This document shows, in pieces, positions 1 to 9,170 of a DNA stretch of 64,000 bases (positions within the stretch are counted from its first letter, which is position 1; each line of letters starts with the position of its first letter). The stretch spans positions 1-64,000 of the forward strand of contig CAWBME010000004.1 in NCBI GenBank assembly GCA_963789825.1. Reading direction: 5' to 3'. The DNA comes from PFL42 sp963789825 (GTDB lineage: Bacteria > Chloroflexota > Anaerolineae > Anaerolineales > E44-bin32). The notes below the pieces were generated by a model. The model saw only the letters and a program-made list of their open reading frames with translations. It made no database searches and had not been told where the DNA came from. Made by a program: the position numbers and the translations under genes.

Positions 1-814
1 TTTGAGCAGGCGATAGGCGCGCCGGAAGACGCCGATGCCAAACCACTTGCGATCGGCCTCGGTCCAGTTCACGCCATAGTAGGCGGCCTGTTCCGGGATG
101 ATGGGTCGTTCCGTGAGGCGGCCCAGCATATGGGTGATCACGGCTCGCCAGCCGGAGGTGTCAACCTTGTTCTTGCCGGCCTCGGCCAGACCCTCTTGTG
201 CCGCCCGCGCCACGGCCATGATCTGCGGCAGCGTGAAGCAGGTGGTGGTGTTGGTGGCGATGCCTTTCGAGGTCAGATGGCGAACAACGTCCACGCCTTG
301 CTCGCTGGCCGGGACCTTGATCATGACGTTCTTCGACAGGGCCTTCAGCTCATCTGCCTGCCCATACATGATTTCCTTCTCGGTGAAGAGCCGAGGATCG
401 AGCTGGCCGGAGACCCAGCCATAGCGACCGCCGGAGGCCTCAAACAGCGGCAGCAGTTTCTCGGCCCCGCGCTGGACAATCTCCTTGTAGGTCATCCACC
501 ACAGGTCCTTCAGCTGGATGCCGGGATTGGCCTTGATCTGGCCGTCGACCCACTTCTCCCACAGGGCCGGGTCGGTCTTGATGGCCGTCAACGAGAGGGG
601 GGGATTGGTGGTGCAGCCGCGGAAGACGCTCTTGGCCATGTCTTCCCAGACGAACAGACGCTTGAGCTGTGCCTCGAGCTCCTTCTTCTTGGCGGCCGGC
701 GCCGCGTCAACATTCTTCTTCACCCACCAGTCGAAGATCAGCGGGGACGAATCCCACCAGATCTCCGCATCGGGGTTGGTCTGTCTGAAGTCGCTCGAAC
801 ACACTCTCGGCCAT
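1..814 (-). CDS. Transaldolase-family protein, 5' part, frameshifted and cut by the window edge
   Basis: The start codon is at 814 behind a good GGAGG ribosome site, and the reading frame runs off the left edge, so the C-terminus is missing. The fragment has the transaldolase (TAL/FSA) layout: an early WWDSSPLIFDWW segment, then VWEDMAKSVFRGCTTNPPL (substrate-loop TTNP), and NVMIKVPASEQG containing the lysine expected to form the Schiff base. A single extra base near 786 breaks the frame after about ten codons. Removing it gives RLRQTNPDAEIWWD, which reads through cleanly. It lies downstream of the FAD-GcvT gene in the same direction and could be co-transcribed. A role in rearranging sugar phosphates, perhaps for C1 assimilation, is only an inference. 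The fold call is fairly sure; the exact substrate is not. Confidence 0.72.
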
Positions 815-1054
815 GGACAGTCCTCCTGTCTGAGGTTTCCCCGGAGCCGTCTGTTGGCCCCGCTCCGGAGCCTGATCGAGTTGCGGGATTTGACGCCGCG
901 GGCAGTTCCCGTCGGCCGCGGCGCATGGTTCATCCTAGCATGGAAGGGCATGGCGCCCGCCCCGCCCAAACTCACATCCTGGGAATGATGCTTGTCTAGC
1001 CTGCCGGAGGGGCAAGCGCTCCCCCGGCACGCAGGCTGCACCAAGATCTGCGGC

Positions 1055-3490
1055 TCAGGCGCGAATGCGCTCGCCCTTCGGATCAAACAGCGGATCGTTC
1101 TCCACCGTCAGCTTGATGCGCTCGCCAAACAGCTCGACCTCCAGCGCCGTGCCCGCCTTGGCCAGTTCGACAGGCAGAAAGCCGAAGGCGATACTCTTCT
1201 TCACGGCGTAGCCGTAGCCGCCGGAGGTGATCCAGCCGACGACCTTGTCCTTGTGGAAGATCGGCTCGTTGCCCAGCGCCACGGCCGTCGGGTCAGCCAA
1301 CGACAGACAGCACAGCTTCTGCTTGACGCCTTCCTTCTTCTGCTTGGCCAAGGCCTCGCGCCCGATGAAGTCGCCCTTGTCCAGCTTGACGGCGAAGCCC
1401 AGGCCGACCTCATAGGGCGTGTAGTCCGGGTTCATGTCGGCCGCCCAGTAGCGGTAACCCTTCTCCAACCGCAGCGAGTCGATGGCCTTGTAGCCGGCGG
1501 CGACGATCCCGTCCGGCTCGCCCGCCTTCCACAGCGTGTCCCACAGCTGCTGGCCATACTCGATCGGGCAGTAGAACTCCCAGCCCAACTCGCCAACGTA
1601 GGTCACGCGCATGGCCAACACCGGCACCGGCCCGACCGCCATCTGCTTGGCGGTCATGTATGGGAAACCCTCATTGGAGATATCGGCGCGGGTGACGCGT
1701 CCGAGGATCGTGCGCACCTTAGGGCCCCACAGGCCGAGGCAGGCATAGGACGAGGTGACGTCCTCGATGATCACCGACCCGTCGTCCGGCGCCCGCAGCC
1801 GCATCCAGGAGGTATCGTGCACGCCGAAGGCCGTTCCGGTGATGATCAGGAAGCGGTCGACGGCGATGCGGGTGACGGTGAAGTCGCACTCGATCCCGCC
1901 GCGCTCGTTGAGCATCGAGGTGTAGATCACCGCACCTACCGGCTTGTCGATCTGGTTGGCGCACAGGTAGTTCAGGAACTTGAGCGCCCCCGGTCCCCGC
2001 ACTTCGATCTTGCTGAAGGACGACTCGTCGAACAATCCCGCCCGCTCGCGCGTGCCCAGGCATTCGACCCCGATCGCCGGTGACCAGTTTTCGCGGTACC
2101 AGCCGCGTGGCTCGTAGCCGTGCTTGGCCTGCTTTTCGTAGGGCGTGTACCAGTTGGGCCGCTCCCAGCCGAACTTTTCGCCGAAGAACGCCCCCAGTTC
2201 TTTCTCGCGGTGGTAGGCCGGTCCCAGACGCAGCGGTCGGCCGAAGACGCGCTCCTCGCCGGGGTAGTGGATGTCGTAGTACCGGCCATAGGTCTCCCGC
2301 GTGCGGCCAACGGTGTAGTCGATGCTGGCGTAATTGGGGCCGAAGCGGCGAACGTCCAGCCGCCAGGCGTCCCATTCAGGCGTGCCGTGGATGATCCATT
2401 CGGCCATGGCCTTGCCGATGCCGCCGGCGCCGGCCAGTCCGTGGGCGCAGAAGGCGCAGGCCACCCAGAAGCCCTTGACGTGCGTTGGGCCGAGCAGGAA
2501 CTCGGCATCCGGCGTGAAGCCCTCCGGGCCATTCAGCAACTGCACGATCTCGGCCTTCTCCACTGCTGGCACGCGCCGGATCGAGTTCTCCATCAGCGGC
2601 GTGAAGCGCTCCCAGTCCGGCGGCAGCAGCTTGTAGTTGAAGTCGTCCGGGATGCCGTCGATGCCGAAGGGCGCCGGGTCATGCTCGTAGCCGCCGGTGA
2701 TCAGCCCCCCGACTTCCTCGCGCCAGTAGACCAGCAGGTCCGGGTCGCGCAGCGTCGGGAAGGTGTGTGTCACGCCCTCGATCGGCTTGGTGATCAGGTA
2801 CAGGTGCGCCATCGGCACGACCGGCAGATAGATGCCGACCATTCGTCCGACGTCGCCGCCCCACTGGCCGGCGGCGTTGACCACAATCTCGGTCTTGATC
2901 TTGCCGCGGCTGGTGACAACCTCGTCCACCCGGCCGTCCTTCAGGCTAATCCCAGTCACCAGGGTCTCGGTGAAGAACTTGGCCCCGCCTGTCTTGGCAC
3001 CCGCCGCCAACGCCATGGTCAGGCCGGTCGGGTCGATGATGCCGTCCGTCGGGGTGTACACCGCGCCCAGCACACCGTCGAGGTCCATCAACGGGAACAT
3101 CTTCTGCGCTTCCTGGGGCGAGATCATTTCCAGCGGCATGCCGAACGAGCGGGCATAGCCCACCTGGCGCTTGAGCTCAACCAGGCGTTCCGGCGAGGAG
3201 GCCAGGCGGATGCCGCCGACCTCGCGCCAGCCGGTGTCCTGGCCGGTCTCCTCCTTGAGCTTGCGATAGAGATCGGTGCTGTAGGTCATCATGCGCGTCA
3301 GGTTGAAGTCGGAGCGCAGCTGGCCGACCAGCCCGGCCGAGTGCCAGGTGGAGCCGCTGTTCAGCTCGTGTCGTTCGAGGACCACGACATCGCTCCATCC
3401 CATCTTGGTCAGATGGTAGGCGATGCTGCAACCCCCCACGCCCCCGCCGATGATGACAACCTGAGCCTGTGTTGGAAACGCCGACGCCAT
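1055..3490 (-). CDS. FAD-dependent dimethylglycine/sarcosine dehydrogenase-GcvT fusion
   Basis: This 811-residue enzyme is predicted to oxidise an N-methyl group of dimethylglycine or sarcosine and pass the carbon to tetrahydrofolate as methylene-THF. The N-terminal half is a DAO-type FAD domain with the dinucleotide fold GGGVGG at residues 15-20. The motif GSTWHSAGL places His50 where dimethylglycine and sarcosine dehydrogenases attach FAD covalently. The C-terminal half (about 450-805) is a GcvT aminomethyltransferase-like folate domain with the conserved NERGGIECDFTVTR segment. Length and architecture match the DMGDH/SarDH family. The ATG follows AAGGAGG. It is third in a minus-strand operon after a nucleotidyltransferase and a CBS protein. 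Family is confident; choice between dimethylglycine and sarcosine cannot be made from sequence. Confidence 0.9.
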   Translation of the reverse strand: MASAFPTQAQVVIIGGGVGGCSIAYHLTKMGWSDVVVLERHELNSGSTWHSAGLVGQLRSDFNLTRMMTYSTDLYRKLKEETGQDTGWREVGGIRLASSPERLVELKRQVGYARSFGMPLEMISPQEAQKMFPLMDLDGVLGAVYTPTDGIIDPTGLTMALAAGAKTGGAKFFTETLVTGISLKDGRVDEVVTSRGKIKTEIVVNAAGQWGGDVGRMVGIYLPVVPMAHLYLITKPIEGVTHTFPTLRDPDLLVYWREEVGGLITGGYEHDPAPFGIDGIPDDFNYKLLPPDWERFTPLMENSIRRVPAVEKAEIVQLLNGPEGFTPDAEFLLGPTHVKGFWVACAFCAHGLAGAGGIGKAMAEWIIHGTPEWDAWRLDVRRFGPNYASIDYTVGRTRETYGRYYDIHYPGEERVFGRPLRLGPAYHREKELGAFFGEKFGWERPNWYTPYEKQAKHGYEPRGWYRENWSPAIGVECLGTRERAGLFDESSFSKIEVRGPGALKFLNYLCANQIDKPVGAVIYTSMLNERGGIECDFTVTRIAVDRFLIITGTAFGVHDTSWMRLRAPDDGSVIIEDVTSSYACLGLWGPKVRTILGRVTRADISNEGFPYMTAKQMAVGPVPVLAMRVTYVGELGWEFYCPIEYGQQLWDTLWKAGEPDGIVAAGYKAIDSLRLEKGYRYWAADMNPDYTPYEVGLGFAVKLDKGDFIGREALAKQKKEGVKQKLCCLSLADPTAVALGNEPIFHKDKVVGWITSGGYGYAVKKSIAFGFLPVELAKAGTALEVELFGERIKLTVENDPLFDPKGERIRA

Positions 3491-3526
3491 TGGCGACCTC
3501 CTTGTGAAGTGCGAAGTTCAAAGCAA

Positions 3527-3546
3527 ATCCGGCCCAGGGGCCGGAT
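3527..3546 (-). terminator. Short GC-rich hairpin between CBS gene and FAD-GcvT gene
   Basis: A perfect 9-bp inverted repeat (ATCCGGCCC / GGGCCGGAT) with a two-base spacer begins at the CBS stop codon. On the minus strand it is followed by TTGCTTT, a poor U tract. It may give partial termination or protect the 3' end of the upstream message. Confidence 0.4.
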
Positions 3547-4355
3547 CATCGTCTCCAGATGGAGCCCGGCTGGGCCATCATCCCTACGATGTCGTAGGTC
3601 GAGATGATGCCCAGCGGAATACTCTCGGGTTGCTGCTCGTCGACGACCACCAACCGATGATGGTGGTGATCGATCATCTTGTCAGCCGCCTCGCGCAGCG
3701 AGGCGGTCGGCGCAATGGTCAGGATGCCGTGCATCACCTGGGCCGCCGTGGATTTGTGCGCATCCTCATCGCCGCAGAACGGCAGCAGGTCCGCTCCGCT
3801 CACCACCCCCACCGGACGTCCGTTGGGAGTGACCACCAGCACCGAGCGGTAACCGGCGTCGGTCATGGCCCGCGCTACATAGGCGACCGGCGTGGCCTCA
3901 CGGCAGACCAACATGGCGCGCGACATCACATCGGCAACAGTGCGCCGCTCGATCGGCCGTTCCTCAACCAGGCTGGCGACGAAATCCGAGACCGAGATCA
4001 CGCCCACCGGCTTGCCCTGCTCCTCGACCAGCAGGCGACTGATCCCTTCTTGACGCATGCGGGCAGCAGCGTCGCAGACTTCGGCTTTCGCCTCGATGGT
4101 GTCGATCGGAACAGTCATTAGCTCGCCGGCCGTCATGCGGCGCATCGCCTCCAGGCTCTCCTGGTCGATGGAAAGCCACTCAGCGGCGAGCAGGTCGAAA
4201 TCGGTGATCACGCCCAGCGGACGCCCATCGCGGTCGGCCACGATCAAGGCGTGCACGTGATGGTGGTCGAGCAGAACGGCCACCTGTCCCAGGGGGGTGT
4301 CGGGCTTGCAGGTGATCATGCCCGGATGCATCAAGTCTCGAACGAGCTGCGCCAT
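3546..4355 (-). CDS. Protein with four CBS motifs (two Bateman modules)
   Basis: A 269-residue protein made almost only of CBS repeats: four units can be read, each ending in a V(I/V)xxxD pattern such as PLGVITDFDLL, PVGVISVSDFV, PVGVVSGADLL and PLGIISTYDIV. No catalytic or DNA-binding domain is attached. Such stand-alone CBS proteins usually sense adenine nucleotides or S-adenosyl ligands and regulate partners. The start is placed at the ATG at 4355 because AGGAGA lies just upstream and the first CBS unit begins there (MAQLVRDLMHPG); an upstream in-frame ATG would overlap the preceding gene. It sits between the nucleotidyltransferase and the FAD-GcvT enzyme. The HHHVH and DHHHHR stretches are histidine-rich and could bind metal, which is speculation. 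Confidence 0.82.
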   Translation of the reverse strand: MAQLVRDLMHPGMITCKPDTPLGQVAVLLDHHHVHALIVADRDGRPLGVITDFDLLAAEWLSIDQESLEAMRRMTAGELMTVPIDTIEAKAEVCDAAARMRQEGISRLLVEEQGKPVGVISVSDFVASLVEERPIERRTVADVMSRAMLVCREATPVAYVARAMTDAGYRSVLVVTPNGRPVGVVSGADLLPFCGDEDAHKSTAAQVMHGILTIAPTASLREAADKMIDHHHHRLVVVDEQQPESIPLGIISTYDIVGMMAQPGSIWRR

Positions 4356-4426
4356 GGTCTTCTCCTGCCGGTGCGGCCTACCGCACCCAGCGTGCGAGCC
4401 GGCGCCCGTGGGCGCGGCCGGGGGGA

Positions 4427-5218
4427 TCAACTGACTTCGTCGACGTCCTTGTACCACTTGACCCGGTCGCCGACCCGGGCGCGCAAGCGCCAGCCCATGG
4501 TCTTGGGTGCGGCTTCGATGCGCGCCAAGGCGTCGTCGACCTGGCGGGAGACGCGTGCCTTGTCGCCCTCTTCCAGGACGGCATAGCCTTGCGCCAGCAG
4601 CTTGACCTTGTCCAGGTTCATGGTGACCGTGCGCCATAGGCCCCAGTCGTCAGCGCACATCTGTCCAATGCGTCCCATGTTGATCGTTTCCTGATCGCCG
4701 TCCCCCAGGTCGTGTTCCAGCAGCAGCATGATCGTGTCGATCACGTCTTTCTCGTTGATCTTCACGATCTGCATCTTCTCCAGCACCATCTCGGCCAAGG
4801 GGATGGTGGGCGAGTCGACCTCGAGCCGGCCGGCCCACGGGATCGGGTGGCAGAAGTCGAGCTTCTCGTAGAACACATCGACGTGCATGTTCGCGCGGCC
4901 GTTCTCAAAGATCGCCCGGCTGCCCTCGCTGACAACGAACACTTCCCGCAGCTCGCTGTAGCCCAGCTCCTCCAGCAGCGATCGCACCTGCTTGTTCTCG
5001 CGCGAGTAGCCGGCGAAGTCGATGTCGGTGTAAGCGCGGCCCATCTTCTCCTGCAGGCTTCCGTACTTCGGGCAGTGGATCTGGAAGGCGAGCGAACCGA
5101 GCAAGCGCAGCGTTACCCCGCTCTTGTTGCCGGCTTCGACGATACGCTGCACTTCACTCTCGAAGCGCTCTCGCTCGGACCGGTCCTGGGGAGCCATTCC
5201 GACTGGTGGTTTGGACAT
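4427..5218 (-). CDS. Nucleotidyltransferase-fold protein
   Basis: About 263 residues from the ATG at 5218, which has AGAAGGA upstream. The segment RLLGSLAFQIHCP followed by YTDIDFAGY resembles the GS...DxD core of minimal nucleotidyltransferases, and ANMHVDVFYEKLDF supplies a further acidic DVF motif. The family transfers nucleotides to proteins, RNA or small molecules; no substrate can be read here. It is the first gene of the minus-strand operon that continues with the CBS protein and the FAD-GcvT dehydrogenase, and it diverges from the DeoR regulator. The C-terminal 80 residues are charged and helical-looking without a recognised domain. An earlier in-frame start would add 44 residues that cover the promoter region, so I reject it. 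Confidence 0.68.
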   Translation of the reverse strand: MSKPPVGMAPQDRSERERFESEVQRIVEAGNKSGVTLRLLGSLAFQIHCPKYGSLQEKMGRAYTDIDFAGYSRENKQVRSLLEELGYSELREVFVVSEGSRAIFENGRANMHVDVFYEKLDFCHPIPWAGRLEVDSPTIPLAEMVLEKMQIVKINEKDVIDTIMLLLEHDLGDGDQETINMGRIGQMCADDWGLWRTVTMNLDKVKLLAQGYAVLEEGDKARVSRQVDDALARIEAAPKTMGWRLRARVGDRVKWYKDVDEVS

Positions 5219-5267
5219 ATGTCGGTGTCCTTCTGCCCGGGGGCGCCGAATGGGCTGAATCTTCCGC

Positions 5268-5311
5268 ATTATACCGCATAACTTGCAAAACTCAGCAAAA
5301 TCCTTCATAAT
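5268..5311. promoter_or_regulatory. Divergent promoter pair between nucleotidyltransferase and DeoR genes
   Basis: On the plus strand TTGCAA (5283-5288) and CATAAT (5306-5311) are 17 bases apart and face the DeoR gene. On the minus strand a perfect TATAAT occupies 5268-5273, 50 bases from the nucleotidyltransferase start. The segment is notably AT-rich for this genome. The overlap makes it a natural place for DeoR to control both operons. Confidence 0.55.
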
Positions 5312-5384
5312 GAGCGCGTTGCTCCTGCTGCCTCCATCACATTCGCTCACGCTGGTACTTCCGTCCTAGGGAGGACGATCCCCA

Positions 5385-6251
5385 GTGAGCCGAGCGCTCA
5401 TACCCGCTCAGCGTCGGCAGATGATCCAGGAGTACCTCGAGGCGCATCGCGTGGCCCGCCTGTCCGACCTGGTGGACCAGCTGGGCGCCTCGGAGGCGAC
5501 CGTCCGCCGCGACCTGGAGTGGCTGGAAGCCCAGGGGGTCGCCGAGCGCACGCACGGCGGCGCGCTCCTGACGCAACGTCTGCCGACGGAACCGCTGTTC
5601 TCCGCCAGTGTGCTCGCCCATCCTGAGCAGAAAGACTGGATCGGCCGCGCCGCTAGCCAGCTGGTGCAGAGCGACATGACGGTCTTCGTCAACAGCGGCA
5701 CCACCACCGCTGCGCTGCTGCGCCACCTACGCGGGCGCGCCGAGCTCAACAACGTCAACCTGGTGACCAACAACCTGCGCGCCGCCGCCGAACCCTGGGA
5801 GCCCGGAGTGGAGATCCTGCTCCTGGGCGGGGTGTTCAGCGGCCGCGCCCAGTCGATTGTCGGCCGCTTCGCCGCCGATATGCTGCGCCAGCTTGGAGCC
5901 GACCTGGCGTTCATCGGCGTCGACGGCGTCAGCCCGAAGCACGGCATTACCACGCCCAGCACACAGGAGGCCGAAATCGGCCAGCTGATGGTCGACCGCA
6001 CACGCGGCCAGGTGTATATCGTCGCCGATCATAGCAAGTGGGGCGTGGTCTCCAATTACGCCATCGCCCGGCTGGATCAGATCCACGGCCTGGTCGTCGA
6101 CACCGGCCTGGAGCCCGGGCCGCGCACGGAACTCGAGGCGCGCGGCCTGACGCTGGTCCTGGCCGGCCCGACCGGCGGCAACCAGCGGTCCGTCGGCCCC
6201 ATCCCCCGCGAGGAGAGAGCGCATGCCCCTGTTTGGCAAGAAGACCGATAA
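5385..6251 (+). CDS. DeoR/GlpR-family transcriptional regulator
   Basis: A 288-residue DeoR-type repressor with a GTG start after AGGGAGG. The N-terminal winged helix-turn-helix (residues about 6-60) includes the family signature LGASEATVRRDLEWLEAQG followed by RTHGGA. The C-terminal DeoRC sugar-phosphate-isomerase-like sensor domain contains VFVNSGTTTAALLRHL, NNLRAAAE, LLGGVF and VADHSKWG. These proteins usually respond to a phosphorylated sugar or polyol. It opens the plus-strand operon, overlaps the next gene by 29 bases and is divergent from the nucleotidyltransferase operon, so it probably controls both. The effector is unknown. The last 25 residues extend beyond the usual domain end and may be a tail without function. 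Confidence 0.9.
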   Translation: MSRALIPAQRRQMIQEYLEAHRVARLSDLVDQLGASEATVRRDLEWLEAQGVAERTHGGALLTQRLPTEPLFSASVLAHPEQKDWIGRAASQLVQSDMTVFVNSGTTTAALLRHLRGRAELNNVNLVTNNLRAAAEPWEPGVEILLLGGVFSGRAQSIVGRFAADMLRQLGADLAFIGVDGVSPKHGITTPSTQEAEIGQLMVDRTRGQVYIVADHSKWGVVSNYAIARLDQIHGLVVDTGLEPGPRTELEARGLTLVLAGPTGGNQRSVGPIPREERAHAPVWQEDR

Positions 6252-7218
6252 CAAGGCGACCAAGCTGTTCTTCGCCACCGACGTGCATGGGTCGGAGCGC
6301 ACCTGGCGCAAGTTCCTCAACGCCGGCAAGTTCTACAGCGCCGACGTGATCGTCATGGGGGGCGACATCATCGGCAAGATGGCGATCCCGATTATCCGCG
6401 AGGGCCCCGGCCGCTACCGGGCCACCCTGCAAGGAACCGTCCAGCACCTGGAGGGCGACGAAGCGCTCAAGACCCTCCAGGACCGCATCGGTTTTCTCGG
6501 CTTCTACAGCCAGGTGATGGACGATGACGAGTTCCGCGCCCTGGCTGCCGATCCGACCGCCGTCGACAGGCTGTTCCACGACCTGGCCCGCCAACGGCTG
6601 GCTTCCTGGATTCAACTCGCCGAGGAGCGCCTGGCCGGCACGGGCATCAAGGCCTACGTCACCGGCGGCAACGACGACTACGCCGATGTGCTGGCGGTGC
6701 TCAAGGAAGCCCCGGCCGGCAACCTGATCGACTGCGAGGGCAAGGCCGTCCAGCTGGATGACGAGCACAGCATGATCAGCGTCGGCCTGAGCACGCCCAC
6801 CCCGTGGAAGACGCCGCGCGAGGTCTCCGAAGAAGAGCTGTGGACCGAGATCGAGCGGATGGCCACCCAGGTGCCCGACCTGAGCAAGACCGTCTTCAAC
6901 TTCCACGATCCGCCCATCGACTCGACCCTCGATACTTGCCCGATGTTGGACTGGAGCAAAGATCCGCCAACACAGGTCTTCAAGGCCGGACAGGTGGTGC
7001 TGCATGGCGCTGGGAGCAAGTCGGTGCGGCGGGCCGTCGAGAGCTATCAGCCGATGCTTGGCCTGCACGGCCACATTCACGAATCAGCCGGCGTGGCCAA
7101 GCTCGGACGAACCGTTTGTATCAACCCTGGCAGCGAGTATGGCGAGGGAATCCTGCGCGGTGTGCTGGCCACCCTGCGCGCCGGGGAAGTCGACGGCTAT
7201 CAGTTGACATCCGGCTGA
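6223..7218 (+). CDS. Calcineurin-like metallophosphoesterase (copy 1)
   Basis: A 331-residue phosphoesterase of the calcineurin-like fold. Metal ligands appear in order: TDVHGS (DxH), MGGD (GGD), GGNDD (GNH/D), NFHDPP, and GHIHES (GHxH), so both metal sites seem complete. The substrate could be a nucleotide, phospholipid head group or other phosphoester and cannot be told from sequence. Its start lies inside the end of the DeoR gene and the APC permease follows after 89 bases, so the three are co-transcribed. A clear paralog at 30656-31597 also sits directly upstream of an APC permease, with the shared N-terminal pattern FFATDVHGSE..W.KF. That repeated pairing suggests a common job with the transporter. 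Confidence 0.85.
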   Translation: MPLFGKKTDNKATKLFFATDVHGSERTWRKFLNAGKFYSADVIVMGGDIIGKMAIPIIREGPGRYRATLQGTVQHLEGDEALKTLQDRIGFLGFYSQVMDDDEFRALAADPTAVDRLFHDLARQRLASWIQLAEERLAGTGIKAYVTGGNDDYADVLAVLKEAPAGNLIDCEGKAVQLDDEHSMISVGLSTPTPWKTPREVSEEELWTEIERMATQVPDLSKTVFNFHDPPIDSTLDTCPMLDWSKDPPTQVFKAGQVVLHGAGSKSVRRAVESYQPMLGLHGHIHESAGVAKLGRTVCINPGSEYGEGILRGVLATLRAGEVDGYQLTSG

Positions 7219-7307
7219 AGCCCACGATCAGGGAGGAGGCGCCTATTGGAGCTGGCCGGCGGTGAGGGATCCGAACCAGTCGCGTGACGAACCATGGAGG
7301 AAACGTG

Positions 7308-9155
7308 ATGGCTAGTATCGCTGCAACCCCTGAGGTCTTTACCCGCAAGGCGTCCGGCCTGATACGGGTCATGTCTCCGTATTCGGCGTTCGTCTACAAC
7401 ATCCTGACGATGGGCCTGATCTTTCCCTGGACTTATCTGTGGGCGCCGGGCGCGCTGCCGGGCGGCAAGATGGTCTGGGGCATCCTGCTGGCCATGCTGA
7501 TCGAAATCCCGATCGCCCTTGCCTACGTCTGGCTCTCGACCGCCCTGCCTCGCTCGGGCGGCGACTACGTCTTCGAGAGCCGCGTCTTCGGCGGCGGCAC
7601 CGCCTTCACGGTGGTGATGTCGGGCTTCGTGATCTGGATCCTGCAGTGGGTGGCTCTCTCCGGATGGCTGCTCTCCTACCTGGGCTTCGCGCCCTTGTTC
7701 CTTGGACTGGGCGCAACCCTGGGCATTCCATCGCTGTCCGCTCTCGGCGTGTGGTTCACCCAATCCACCGGGATTATCGTCGTCAGCATCCTGAACGCCC
7801 TGGTCGCCATGCTCATCCTGTGCAGCGGTTTCAAGAACTACGTCCGCTTCCAGTGGGTGATGTGGTACGTCGTGCTGGCGGCCTTCGCCACGATGTTCGC
7901 CGTGCTCTTCATGACGCCGGCGAGCGAGTTCGTTGCCCGCATCAACGCCTTCTCGGTGGCCAGTGGCGGCGTGGAGAACTTCTACGAGACTGCCATCGCC
8001 GCCGTCACCGCCGCCGGCATCGACACCAATCCGCCGTTCAGCATGATCGCCACGCTGCTGGTGGCCCCGATCGCCTGGACCTCGTTGCAGTGGGCGACGT
8101 ACTCGGCCCAGCAGAACGGCGAGATCAAGGACGCCCGCTCGTTCAAGAGCCAGTCCTTCATCATCGTCGGTTCGCTGATCGTGACCGGCCTGCTGCTGGC
8201 GCTGCTGGCTGTCGGCCTGGAGAAGGTGGCCGGCGCCCAGTTCATGTACGTGGCCGGCGCCGGATACTGGTCGCTCATCCCAGAGGCCACCATCAACGGC
8301 TTCTACCTGTGGCCGAACATCCTGGCCGTGGCCATGGCCGCCAGCCCGATCATCGTGCTGATCATCGGCCTGGGCTACTTGCTCAACTCGCACCAGATCG
8401 TGCACAACTGCTACATCGGCATGACCCGCATCATGGTGGCCATGAGCCTCGACCGGCTGCTGCCGGAGTGGTTCAGCCGGGTGAATGAGCGCTACCACAC
8501 CCCGGTGAACGCCCATCTGGCGTACTTCCTGGCCAGCATCCCGATCATCCTCTGCTACAACCTGGTGCCGGGATGGGTCGGCTTGACGCTCGGCGTCACC
8601 TTCGGCTGCGGCTATGTGTTCATCATCACTTGCCTGGCCGGCGCGCTGCTGCCCTACCGCGCCAAGGAAGTCTACGAAGCCTCGCCGGGCGCCAAGTACA
8701 CGGTCAATGGCTTCGTCGCCCTGCTCTTCACCCTGCTGGGCGTGGCGGCTTTCGTCGCCACTGCCTGGGTGCTGGCGCCGCAAGCCTTCGCCAGCTATCC
8801 GACTCTGATCTGGGTAGTGCGCCTGCTCACGATCGTGGGCGTGGTGTTGTTCCTGTATCCGATGCGCAAGCATCTGGGCAGCTGGGCGCGCGGTCAGAAG
8901 GCGCCCTGGCTCTCAGCCCTGGGCATGCTGGGTGGCGGGTTCGGCGGCGCCATGGTGGTGGCCTTCCTGCTCGCTCCGGCGCTGGGCGTGCTCGGCAACT
9001 GGGACTTCTCGGCCCTGCCGGGCAGCCTGTGGGCTCAGATCATTGCCTTCGGGATCATCATCTTGGTGGGCATCTGGTATGTGCTCGTCAAGAACAGCCA
9101 GAAGTCGCGCGGCATCAACGTCGACTTCGCCTTCAAGGAGATCCCGCCCGAGTAA
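7308..9155 (+). CDS. APC-superfamily amino acid/amine permease (copy 1)
   Basis: A 615-residue integral membrane protein with 12 or more hydrophobic segments of the APC (amino acid-polyamine-organocation) superfamily. The first transmembrane helix region carries SPYSAFVYNILTMG, and LPRSGGDYVFESR is the conserved cytoplasmic loop of the family. The C-terminus ends in charged residues (FAFKEIPPE), very like the second permease in this window (VYKEIPVE). The ATG at 7308 follows GGAGGAAACG. It is followed by an FAD-GcvT demethylase and a choline-kinase-like gene, so an N-methylated amine or amino acid is a reasonable substrate, but this comes from context only. Confidence 0.88.
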   Translation: MASIAATPEVFTRKASGLIRVMSPYSAFVYNILTMGLIFPWTYLWAPGALPGGKMVWGILLAMLIEIPIALAYVWLSTALPRSGGDYVFESRVFGGGTAFTVVMSGFVIWILQWVALSGWLLSYLGFAPLFLGLGATLGIPSLSALGVWFTQSTGIIVVSILNALVAMLILCSGFKNYVRFQWVMWYVVLAAFATMFAVLFMTPASEFVARINAFSVASGGVENFYETAIAAVTAAGIDTNPPFSMIATLLVAPIAWTSLQWATYSAQQNGEIKDARSFKSQSFIIVGSLIVTGLLLALLAVGLEKVAGAQFMYVAGAGYWSLIPEATINGFYLWPNILAVAMAASPIIVLIIGLGYLLNSHQIVHNCYIGMTRIMVAMSLDRLLPEWFSRVNERYHTPVNAHLAYFLASIPIILCYNLVPGWVGLTLGVTFGCGYVFIITCLAGALLPYRAKEVYEASPGAKYTVNGFVALLFTLLGVAAFVATAWVLAPQAFASYPTLIWVVRLLTIVGVVLFLYPMRKHLGSWARGQKAPWLSALGMLGGGFGGAMVVAFLLAPALGVLGNWDFSALPGSLWAQIIAFGIIILVGIWYVLVKNSQKSRGINVDFAFKEIPPE

Positions 9156-9170
9156 CTCCCTCGCTCTACC

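Noticed and set aside
130..999. Long plus-strand open frame at the left edge
   Set aside because: It lies antisense to the transaldolase-like gene, and no conserved motif or ribosome site supports it.
2120..3607. Long plus-strand open frame opposite the FAD-GcvT gene
   Set aside because: Antisense shadow caused by high GC content; the minus-strand frame has all family motifs.
7200..8873. 557-codon minus-strand open frame opposite the first APC permease
   Set aside because: It is rich in Gln, His, Arg and Asp, typical of an antisense shadow of a membrane-protein gene.
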